Assembly (NCBI RefSeq): GCF_018294505.1
Contig: NC_057808.1
Coordinates: forward strand, 221,618,069-221,682,068
Direction: 5' to 3'
DNA from: Triticum aestivum
Taxonomy: Eukaryota; Streptophyta; Magnoliopsida; Poales; Poaceae
DNA: 64,000 nt
The notes beneath the pieces were generated by a model. It was not told where the DNA came from and did not search any database. It saw only the letters and a list, made by a program, of their open reading frames with translations. This document shows, in pieces, positions 35,504-45,266 of this stretch (positions within the stretch are counted from its first letter, which is position 1; the number at the start of each line of letters is the position of its first letter). Both the position numbers and the translations under genes were made by a program.

Positions 35504-36592
35504 TGATGTAGGGTGGAACCCTAGATGGCCGATCTTTCACGAAAGGAGCGGATCCCTACGAAGAACGTGATGAACACGAGGGAAAACATGAGGGGAACAC
35601 GAGAGAAATCACTCAACCAACAAGAATAGATCACACATGCGCTAGATCGATGAACACAAAGGTAAGATACAAGATCCAAATCCAACAAAGGACGATACAA
35701 AGGTAACCAGTTCTTCTCCGGAAGGAGGTCTTGATGGGGCCACCCAAGAGGGGGTCTTGAATCCAAGGGGATCTTCTCCGTAGAGGGGCCGCGGTCACTC
35801 TCGAGGAGACGATCCGTATGGATGAGCAAAAGCTATCCTCACATATGAGCTACTACTTTGCTAACCCTAAAAATGGGGAGGAGGAGGTCTATTTATAGCC
35901 CAAGGGGTGAAGGGGTAAGTGAGGGGACGAAATGGGTACACGGGCCTCGGCCCAAGTCACGCACGCAGGCGGTGGCCGGATGATCCGGAAGTTGGTCCAG
36001 ATGATCGGGGCTTCGGGGGTCCGGATGATCCGGGTCGGCATCCGGATGATCCGGTTGTGTTGGAGCAGCTGTGGAAGGGCCGGATGTCCGGGTCCGGGTC
36101 CGGACGTCCGGGTGTGGCCGGATGATCCGGGTCTGGGTCCGGATGATCCGGCTTCATGTTGAAGCTTCGGGTGTCATTGGGCATCTTAGCCGGATCGTCC
36201 GGGCCGGGGTCCGGATGATCCGGGCCGAGGCCGGGTCGTCTGGACGGCGGTCTGGATCATCCGGGCTGAGGCTGGATCGTCCGAACGGCGGTCCGGATCG
36301 TCCGGGCTTCTGCTGACTTAGCCCTTTTCCTTCTCCGTCTTCACGTCCATCTTCCTCTTCGGATTCTCCTTGCTCCTTGGCGTCTCCATGGCTAACTCCT
36401 TGATGCCTGAGTATGCACAATGTCTCCGTTTGAGGTAGTAGCCATGTCTGATGGTCATCGAAGTGGAATTGTGAGAGGAGAGATGTCACCTCGGTCTCGA
36501 GAGCTCTTGCACGTGATCGAGTCATGGGTCCACTAGGCACTTGATGAGACGATGGTAGGTCCATGGGGATGACCTTGGGATGCTCCGCATCA
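35504..36592 (-). repeat. 3' LTR of the Gypsy element (1089 bp)
   Basis: It contains a longer CCGGATGATCCGG-type array than its partner, explaining the 82-bp length difference. The 3' end of the pol reading frame extends into it (36592 to 36154). Confidence 0.93.
35973..36312. repeat. Array of CCGGATGATCCGG-type near-palindromes (LTR copy 1)
   Basis: About a dozen imperfect units of (C)CGGAT(G/C)(A/G)TCCGG lie at irregular 15-35 bp spacing, often preceded by GGT or GGC. The unit is nearly self-complementary and CpG-dense. In the minus pol frame they encode a PDDPDRRPDDP-type run. The partner array is at 43830-44080, with four more units at 42970-43060. Confidence 0.85.
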
Positions 36593-37509
36593 TCTCCCCT
36601 CCCTTGGGAAAGATCCGACGTCGGATCGAAATCCTGATCACCATGGTACGGGGAGAGATCTTTGACGTTGAAGATGTTGCTCACGGAGTACTTGTCACGT
36701 GGGATGTCGATCCTGTATGCGTTGTTGTTGTAGCGTGCAAGCACCTTGAATGGTCCGTCGGCTCGTGGTAGAATCTTGGACTTGCGTTCGTTGGGGAAGC
36801 ATTCCTTGTGAAGGTGTAGCCACACAAGATCTCCAATGTTGAATATCATGGGTTGCTTGTTGACGTTGAGCTTGATTGCGAGTCGTTGTACTTGGCGCTC
36901 AATGGTGTGCCTTGTATCTTCATGCATCTTCTTGAGGTGGTTGACTCGGGCACCCGCGTCCATGTTTGTGCGCTCTTGGAGTGGTAGGGGTAGGATGTCC
37001 AATGGGGACAATGGGTTGAAACCATAGACGACTTCGAAAGGGGACTTGCCGGTAGTCTTGTGTCTTGCTTGGTTGTAGGCGTACTCGGCGATAGGTAGGC
37101 ATTCCTCCCACTCCTTGATGTTCTTCTTGATTAGCATGCGAAGAAGGGTGGAGAGCGTACGGTTTGTCACCTCCGTTTGGCCGTCGGTTTGTGGATGATA
37201 TGCCGTGCAGAATAGTAGCTTGATTCCGAGCTTGGCGCATAAGGTCTTCCAAAAGTAACTCAAGAACTTGACGTCGCGGTCCGAGACAATCGTCTTTGGC
37301 ACTCCATGAAGTCACAAGATTTCCCTACAAAAGAGATTGGCAACATGTGAAGCATCGTCTATCTTGTTGCAAGGAATGAAATGTGCCATTTTAGAGAATC
37401 GGTCCACAACAACAAAAATGGAATCCTTGCCATTTCGAGTTCGAGGAAAACCAAGCACAAAATCCATGCTAATATATTCCCATGGTTGGAATGGAATTGG
37501 AAGAGGCAT
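36154..37509 (-). pseudogene. Gypsy integrase with C-terminal extension into the LTR
   Basis: Two in-register frames (37509-37312 and 37302-36154) are separated by a stop at about 37310. The catalytic triad is visible: Asp in [10 protein letters not shown] (residue 16 of the first frame), Asp in IVSDRDVKF (residue 8 of the second) and Glu in QTDGQTEVTNRTL (residue 44), with the canonical D-35-E spacing. Upstream, around 37560, 'CSTCRKAKS' is the remnant of the HHCC zinc-binding part. A GDLVWLHL and IDIPRDKYSVSNIFN segment is the usual Gypsy integrase C-terminal domain. The last 145 or so codons lie inside the 3' LTR and end in Asp/Pro-rich repeats. Integrase would insert the cDNA; stops make it non-functional. 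Confidence 0.88.
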
Positions 37510-37779
37510 ATATAATCCATGAGATTGAGCTTTAGACTTAGCTTTGCGACATGTAGAGCATCAGTTGGTGAAGCGGTTGACGTCACGAAACATCTTTGGC
37601 CAAAAGTAGTTCTTGGAGAGCGTAGCAAGGGTCTTGTCGCGTCCAAAAATGTCCCATTAGTCCTCCTCCATGAGATTCTTGCAGAAGTAACAAACGAAGA
37701 GAAGACTCGGGAATGCAAAGTTTGTTAGCTCTCATAAGATATCCATTTTTGATGTAATAGCGTTCCCAAGATGTGTGTG

Positions 37780-39882
37780 TCATTTGGCATAAGGAATGGC
37801 AAAAGTAGGATCATGCTCATACAAGTCTTTTATGTGCTCAAAGCCAATGACATTTAATTCAAGTTGAGTAACAAGCATGCATATACGGGAAAGTGCATCC
37901 GCCACAACATTTTCCTTACCTTTAATATACTTGATGACATAAGGAAAAGACTCAATAAATTCACTCCACTTAGCATGACGCTTGTTCAACTTAGTTTGAC
38001 CCTTAAGGTATTTAAGCGTTTCACGGTCGATATGGATGATGAACTCATGAGGGCGAAGGTAATGTTCCCATTCACGCAAAACTCGCACTAAAGCATATAG
38101 CTCTTTGTCATAGATGGGATAATTGAGTTGCGCTCCGGAAAGTTTCTCACTAAAATATGCAATGGGGCGCTTCTCTTGCGTTAACACACCTCCTATGCCA
38201 TTACCACTAGCATCGCAATGAATTTCAAAAGGTTTGTCAAAGTTGGGTAATGCAAGCACGGGAGCATGAGTAAGCAAGTTCTTAAGCTCATTGAAAGCGA
38301 TATCTTGGGATGTTCCCCAAACAAACGGTGCATTTTTATTACTCAAAGCATGCAAAGGTGAAGCAATGGTGCTAAAATCCTTCACAAATCTACGGTAGAA
38401 ACCGGCTAAACCAAGAAAACTACGCACTTGTTGTAAATTGGTTGGTTGGGGCCAAGTTTTAATAGCATTGATCTTAGATTCATCAACATGAACACCCTTA
38501 GAAGATACTACGAAACCCAAGAAAACAAGCTTATCAACACCAAAGAGGCATTTTTCCATATTAGCATAAAGTTGCTCTTTTCGAAGAGTTCTAAGCACGG
38601 TGCGAAGGTGGGTGACATGCTCTTTGAGAGATCTGCTAAAAACAAGGATATCATCAAAGTAGACAACAACAAATTCACCAATGTAAGGGCGAAACACATA
38701 ATGCATGAGAGGCATGAAAGTACCCGGTGCTTCCGATAAACCCATAGGCATGACTAACCACTCATATAGACCAAATTTTGTTTTGAAAGCGGTTTTCCAT
38801 TCATCACCCTCTTGTATGTGTATTTGATAGTAACCACTTTTAAGATCAATTTTTGAAAAGATAGTGGCACCGCTAAGTTCATCAAGCATATCATCAAGGC
38901 GTGGAATGGGGTACCTATATCGAACGGTGATAGCATTGATAGGTCTACAATCGGAACACATGCGAAAGCTACCGTCTCGTTTTGGTACAAGGATGACCGG
39001 TACGGCACAAGGACTCAAACTTTCACGCACATGTCCATGGTCTATGAGATGCTTTACTTGCCTTTGTATTTCTTTGGTTTCTTCAGGGTTGACGCGGTAT
39101 GGTGCTTTGTTAGGTAGAGGTGCTCCGGGGATGAGGTCGATTCGATGCTCAATGCCTCGTAGTGGAGGTAGACCCGGAGGTAGATCATCGGGGAAAACAT
39201 CTTGGAATTCGTGCAATAAAGAAGATAACACCAAGGGTAGATTGTGAGAGGTGTTAGTTTTTGGTGCTTCGTCCTTGCACAATAGGACGTAGTGTAGGAC
39301 ACTTGAGGGGTTCTCACACACTTCTCTCATCTCACGTTTGGTGGCAAAGAGAACTAAGTTTTTCTTATCGCTCATCGTGGAGGCACTCAATTTGGGCTTG
39401 TGGCGCTCACTCTCTTTTTGGTGGTTCGCTCTCTCACTATTCTCTCCACGATGGGTGTTTTTCTTGTCGGCGAGCACTTGGGTTGGAGACATAGGTCGTA
39501 GCACAAAGTCCTTCCCTTTCATCTTGAAACTATAGTGGTTTGTACGCCCATTGTGGATGACACCTCGGTCAAATTGCCATGGCCGTCCAAGAAGGAGGTG
39601 GCACACGGTCATCGGAAGGACATCACACTCCAAAGTGTCTTCATAGGCGCCGATCTTGAAAGAGACTTGTACCCTATGCTCGACTTGTATGGTGCCGATG
39701 TCGCTTAGCCATTGAACCTTGTAGGGGTGCAGGTGCTTCATCTTGACCAATTGGAGTTTGGAGCATAGTTCTTCACTTGCGAGGTTATGACAACTCCCTC
39801 CATCGATGATGACCTTGATGGACCTTCCATTGATTCCGACCTTTGTGTGGAAGATATGGCATCTTTGGTCTTCTTCTTGTTA
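37780..39882 (-). pseudogene. Gypsy protease, reverse transcriptase and RNase H
   Basis: The open frame runs from after a stop at 39880-39882 to a stop at 37780. Near 39800 the protease site reads [13 protein letters not shown]. In the 656-codon frame from 39750, the RT has [20 protein letters not shown] (residues 251-270), catalytic Asp302 in [12 protein letters not shown] and the YFDD box at 364-367. RNase H starts at [16 protein letters not shown] with Asp513, and DALSR closes the domain. This enzyme would copy element RNA into DNA. It is the longest intact frame of the element, but lies between stops upstream (39880, 40075) and downstream (37780 and several to 37560), so no full polyprotein can form. 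Confidence 0.9.
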
Positions 39883-40074
39883 ATGTTGAAGAGTCAAGAC
39901 TTTGGACACAACAAGAGCGGGGCTTGAATCTTCGTCACAAAAGACTTGATCATCTTCATCTTCGTTGTTCACTTGTCGGTGCATGGCCACTTGCTCAAGG
40001 GCTTCCATTTCTCCTTCACTCATGGAGTCATAGGTTCCGTCGTCGTTGAGGATCATGGTGCGCTTGTTGGTGCA

Positions 40075-41807
40075 CTAGAAAGACCTGTGGCCTCGGCCGC
40101 CGCATCTGAAGCATTTGAAGGAACTTGTCTTGATGGTCTCGTCGGTTGGGGTAGATGATGATGAAGCTTTCTTGAAGTTGCTTGTAGTAGGAGGACGACT
40201 TGAGCTTGTCGAAGCTTTCTTGTAACTTGACTTGTCGCCATTGCTTGTAGATGGTTTGGTTGAGGTAGAAGGTGTTGGAGTCGTTGAAGCTTGGGTGTTG
40301 GAGAAGCCGTAGGACTTGGAAGAGAACTTGGCATACTTGAAGTCGTCTTGTACTTGCCGTTCCGCTTTGGTAGCTTGATGCACTAGCTCGATGAGGTTCG
40401 AGTATGGTTGGAAGTCGGCAATCTTCTTGATAGGATGACTGAGTCCATTCAAGAATCGTGCCATAGTTTGCTCATCATCTTCTTTGACGTTGGCTCGTAT
40501 CATGGCAATCTCCATTTCCTTGTAATACTCTTCAACGCTCTTGGTTCCTTGCTTGAGTTGTTGGAGTTTCTTGAAGAGGTCGCGGTTGTAGTAGTTTGGC
40601 ACGAATCGTGCTCTCATGACATCCTTCATCTGCGCCCAAGTGGTGATGGGTGGTTCACCTCTTGCCTCTCGGCGCTCAATGACTTGTTCCCACCAAATGA
40701 AGACGTAGTCTTGGAATTCGAGGGATGCCATTGCGATCTTCTTCTCTTCTTCGTAGTTGTGCAAGCGGAAGATTTTGTCAACCTTCAATGCCCATGAGAT
40801 GTACTCTTCTGGGTCGTTGCTACCGGTGAACTTGGGCATGGTGAACTTTAGCTTGCCGTATCGTTGCTCTTCATTATGTTGGGGTCGGGGATGATGACGC
40901 CCATGTCGGTGAGGATTGGCAATCTCATGTTGCTCTTGGCGAGGAGGGTTGTCTTCCTCATGTTGATCTTGACGAGGAGGGTTGTCTTCCTCATGTTGCT
41001 CTTGGCACGGAGGATTTCCATTGTCTTCATGCTCTCGATGAACTTGATGGTCTTGGCGAGCTTGTCGAGGAACTTGTCTAGCTTGAGTAGGAGCTTGTCG
41101 ATCTTGAGGAGGAGCTTGTCGATGCACACGTGCTTGGTAAATCCTTTCGTGAGCTTCGTCGCGAAGTGCTTCTTGATGTAGATGAGCTTGTCGGCCTCGG
41201 TTGGCTACGGCTCAACTTGAATATCGAAGGGCACTTGCGCCTCAAGTGCTTGAGCTTCACGAAGTTGTTGTTCTTAACGTTGAGCCTTGGCATCTTGTGC
41301 ATCTTGATGTTGTCGCGCTCGCTCCTCTTGTTCTTGTTGTCGTTGGCGTTGCCGTTCTTGTGCTTGCGCGAATGTAGCTTGGTTTTGACGATGTCGAAAC
41401 TTTTGAGAGTCGGTGTCGTGTAGAGGATTGCGGTTAGCTTGACGGTCTTGACGCGCGGCACGACGAAGAGTGCTCGATGTCGGTGTACTTGAACCGGAGA
41501 TGGTGTCGTCAGAGTGTCGACTTGAGCGGCTCCGTCTTGAAGAGGACGAAGTTGTAGAAGAGCGGACCATCATGGTTCGGATATCTTCTTTGAGGGAACT
41601 CATGGATGTGTCGAAGTAGTCTCTTGTACGTTGCTCGGATTGTCTTAGGTCGGTGGCGAGGTTGTCGATGCGGTCGCCCAAAGCAAGTTGTTCTTGATGC
41701 AAAGCTTGGTGTGTGCCAAATAGTTGCGTTTTGGTGACGAAGGAAGACATGTCGTCGTCTTGCTCCACTAAGAGTGGGTTGGTAGAAGTACTTGGCCTAT
41801 CCATCAT
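40075..41807 (-). pseudogene. Gypsy gag with zinc knuckle, broken
   Basis: The likely start is the double ATG at 41807 (MMDRPSTSTNPLLVEQDDD). A Ser/Arg-rich N-terminal part runs to a stop at 41274, another stop follows near 41212, and the frame then changes to 41127-40075. That part has tandem EEDNPPRQ(D/E)QH repeats, the retrotransposon gag domain (FTMPKFTGSNDPEEYISWAL; then ARFVPNYYNRDLFKKLQQLK and KSVEEYYKEMEIAMIRANV) and a CFRCGGRGH knuckle whose last spacer position is a stop (40075), just before the fourth metal ligand. Gag would form the virus-like particle and bind RNA. Confidence 0.88.
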
Positions 41808-43342
41808 TCCAAACAAAGATATATGAGTGGGAGAAAGAGAATAACCAATACCAAATGTACCTTGACCGATGTTGAAGATGGATGAAAGATCACTCCAATG
41901 TGTAACAAGGAAATAGCACAATTGGTACCAATTCTTGTCGGTTCCTCACACCTACACAAGTAAAAGCTTATGGTGGAGCTTGGTTAGGATGGTGGCACAA
42001 TTTTTGATGTGAATGTAAGCAAGATTCAATAATGTTGGAAAAGATTCACAAGTTGTAAATGCAACAAGTAGACCAATAGCAAGATATGGTACACGGAAAC
42101 ACAACACACTGAAAGATAAGTGGGGTCGTGCAACCAAGGGTGAGCCAAAATGTGGAATCCACGAAAATGCTCTTGTTGCACAACACTCGAGAGACGCTAG
42201 CACGATTGCACAATAGGCGGGTACGAACTTGTGCACAACCTACTAAGCAAAAATGCAACGACTTCTATCCCAAGTATGCTCTATGTATGATGTTCCGGAG
42301 ATATGATCCAAGATGATCGGGTATGACAATCTTAATGTTGTATGATGCTATGGTTCTTGCTTATAAGCTCTTTGCTTATCTTTCCCTTTTGCTTAAAAGC
42401 TTGTTTGGCTCTTTGTTGTTTGAGCTCTTTTCTCATGCAATGCTTCACGAACCAAGATAACAATTGTGTATGCAATGACAACTTTGTGACACAAGAGATG
42501 ATTCCAAGATATGCAACACGATGATAGTATGTATGCTATGGGAAGTATGATCACTAATGTGTACAAGTCACGTTGCCGGCAATACTCAAAGGCTAGTCTC
42601 GATGGGTAAGCTACGCAAAAGTAAGGCTATGGGGTTATCAATGCAAATGCAAGAGAGTATGATGATATCACAATACCAAGATGATACCAATGTGAAGTTG
42701 ATACCACAAGGGTGTAGTCGTTCGTAGTAGTCCTTGGCGAAGATGAGCGGTGGTGATGTTGATGTTGAACCGTCCCTAGGTAGCCGAAACACGATAGGAA
42801 ACGGTGAGCCACAACTCAAATTCTCAAAACCAAACGCGACAAAAAGTGTCGGAGTAGGTAGCAGTCAATTGGTGGTATTGAAGGGTTTGCGGAAGTTAGG
42901 CGGTGGTGGTCGAAGTGGGTATGCGGAGGCGTAGGCGGCGGTGGTCAAAAACTGCAGGAAATGCAGTTTGGTCAGGGGAAGCCGGATGATCCGGGCCAGG
43001 AGCCGGATAATCCGGGCGGATCCGGATGATCCGAGCAAACAGCCGGATGATCCGGGCGGGTCAATCTCGCTCGGGGATGGCTCGGGATGAACTCGAAAAC
43101 GGCCACAAATTCGAGGATTTCGCGGATTTTGGAGGGATTGCGAGGTGGAGATGGTGGGGGAAGGCTAGATCCACTTGCAACACAACAAACTCACGGATCA
43201 AAACCAACAAAACATCATCAAAACTCACAAATCACAAGAAAAATTTTTGGGCTATTTTTGTGGGGATTTTTGGATTGGGACGAAAAACAACAAAATCAAG
43301 CTAGAAAACGAAGAGGGGAGGCTCCGAAATCGTGATCAACGT
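41808..43342 (-). other. 5' leader of the Gypsy element
   Basis: About 1.5 kb between the PBS and the gag start, with no supported ORF. It contains the palindrome units at 42970-43060. Confidence 0.75.
42970..43060. repeat. CCGGATGATCCGG-type units in the Gypsy leader
   Basis: Four units (including one CCGGATAATCCGG variant) lie outside the LTR, in the 5' leader between PBS and gag. The same motif therefore appears in two separate regions of one element. Confidence 0.8.
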
Positions 43343-43356
43343 GGCTCATGATACCA
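43343..43356 (-). other. Primer-binding site of the Gypsy element
   Basis: The minus strand reads TGGTATCATGAGCC right after the LTR. It resembles the initiator tRNA-Met site TGGTATCAGAGCC with one extra T. It sets the minus orientation. Confidence 0.7.
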
Positions 43357-43359
43357 AGA

Positions 43360-44366
43360 TGATGTAGGGTGGAACCCTAGATTGCCGGTCTTTCACGAAA
43401 GGAGCGGATCCCTACGAATAACGTGATGAATACGAGGGAAAACACGAGGGGAACACGAGAGAAATCACTCAACCAACAAGAATAGATCACACATGCGCTA
43501 GATCGATGAGCACAAAGGTAAGATACAAGATCCAAATCCAACAAAGGACGATACAAAGGTAATCGGTTCTTCTCCGGAAGGAGGTCTTGATGGGGCCACC
43601 CAAGAGGGGGTCTTGAATCCAAGGGGATCTTCTCCGTAGAGGGGCCGCGGTCACTCTCGAGGAGACGATCCGTATGGATGAGCAAAAGCTATCCTCACAT
43701 ATGAGCTACTACTTTGCTAACCCTAAAAATGGGGAGGAGGAGGTCTATTTATAGCCCAAGGGGCGAAGGGGTAAGTGAGGGGACGAAACGGGTACATGGG
43801 CCTCGGTCCAAGTCACGCACGCAGGCGGTGGCCGGATGATCCGGGAGTTGGTCCGGATGATCCGGGCTTCAGGGGTCCGGATGATCCGGGTCGGCGTCCG
43901 AATGATCCGGTTGTGTTGGAGCAGCCGCAGAAGGGTCGGACGTCCGGGTGTGGCCGGATGATCCGGGTCTGAGTCCGGATGATCCGGCTTCATGTTGAAG
44001 CTTCGGGTGTCGTTGGGCATCTTAGCCGGATCGTCCGGGCCGGGGTCCGGATCATCCGGGCTGAGGCCGGATCGTCCGGGCTTCTGCTGACTTAGCCCTT
44101 TTCCTTCTCCGTCTTCACGTCCATCTTCCTATTCGTATTCTCCTTGCTCCTTGGCGTCTCCATGGCTAACTCCTTGATGCCTGAGTATGCACAATGTCTC
44201 CGTTTGAGGTAGTAGCCATGTCTCATGGTCATCAAAGTGGAATTGTGAGAGGAGAGATGTCACCTCGGTCTCGAGAGCTCTTGCATGTGATCGAGTCATG
44301 GGTCCACTAGGCACTTGATGAGACGATGGTAGGTCCATGGGGATGACCTTGGGATGCTCCGCATCA
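43360..44366 (-). repeat. 5' LTR of the Gypsy element (1007 bp)
   Basis: Aligns end to end with 35504-36592 apart from missing palindrome units. A minus-strand frame (44521-44129) matches the C-terminal part of the pol frame that enters the other LTR. Confidence 0.93.
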
Positions 44367-45266
44367 ATGTCTTTCTTGATAATGATGGAAAGGAAAATTG
44401 TGCCCAATTGATAGAAGAAGAACTCAATAAAATGTTTGGCACAAAATCTTTGAATGATGAGCATGATTGCAATATTGCTAGTATGAATTCTTTGAATATC
44501 CATGGTGTTAATGATATGCAAAGCTATAAGCTTGGGGATGCTATGTTTGATGAAGATGAAATTTTTAGTCCCCCAAGTTTTGATGAGAATATATATTATG
44601 ATGATAGCATGCCTCCTATTTATGATGACTATATTGATGAAAGTGGGTTTGGAAGAGTGTCAACTCTAGGTACTAATGATCCCACTATTTTGGAGGATGT
44701 TGAATCTTATTGTAATAATTATGAAAGTGGATTATGAATCCACTATTTTGGAAGAGGTTTCAATTGATTATGACAACAAAGTTCCTATCTATGATGATTA
44801 TGGTGATGCCATGTATGCTATAAGAATAATTATAACCATGAAACTTGTCATCATGATTTTAATTTTCAATTGGATTATGCCAATAAAGTATCTCATGATA
44901 GTTATTTTACTGAATTTGCTCCCACCACTATTGATGAGAGTAAATTTTCTTATGTGGAGAGTAACAATATTTTTTTTGCATGTGGATCATGAAAAGAATG
45001 CTTTATGTGATAGTTATATTGTCGAATTCATTCATGATTCCACTGAAAATTGTTATGCGAGAGGAACATATTCTTGTAAGCTTCTCAATAATATCAACTT
45101 TCCTCTCTATGTGTTGAAAATTTTGAAGTTCTGTTTGTTTTGCCTTCCTATGCTAGATGATTCTTGCTCCCATAGGTTGTTTGCTCACAAAATCCCTATG
45201 CATAGGAAGTGGGTTAGGCTTAAATGTTCCTGCCATATGATTCATGATGCTCTTGTTATGATTTAA

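Larger units (their letters stand above)
35504..44366 (-). mobile_element. Ty3/Gypsy element with gag-pol, TSD ATGTC
   Basis: LTRs at 35504-36592 and 43360-44366 start TGATGTAGGG and end CCGCATCA. ATGTC flanks both sides (35499-35503, 44367-44371). On the minus strand the order is 5' LTR, PBS, leader, gag, protease, RT, RNase H, integrase, 3' LTR. The domain order protease-RT-RNase H-integrase and the YFDD RT box identify Ty3/Gypsy. At least eight premature stops or frame changes disable it. I do not assign a named family. Confidence 0.93.
35462..45266 (+). pseudogene. Orphan acidic ORF of the three-LTR complex, split by a Gypsy insertion
   Basis: The frame starts at ATG 35462 (MELRLPHIIRLYHV) and is interrupted after codon 14 by the Gypsy element at 35504-44366. 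It resumes in the same frame at 44372 (FLDNDGKENCAQLIEEELNK) and runs to a stop at about 44737. It is rich in Asp, Glu, Tyr and Asn, with YYDDSMPPIYDDYIDESGF as a typical stretch. A second segment (44738-45266, several frame changes) holds another YDDYGDA-type acidic run, then SCKLLNNINFPLYVL and finally KIPMHRKWVRLK. The position after a PBS is where gag would lie, but there is no gag, zinc knuckle or pol motif. The C-terminal motif is shared with the ORF at 29339-30687. Function unknown. Confidence 0.65.

Noticed and set aside
35919..36316. Plus-strand Gly/Arg/Met-rich frames in the Gypsy LTR
   Set aside because: Produced by the near-palindromic CCGGATGATCCGG array; frames appear on both strands for the same reason.
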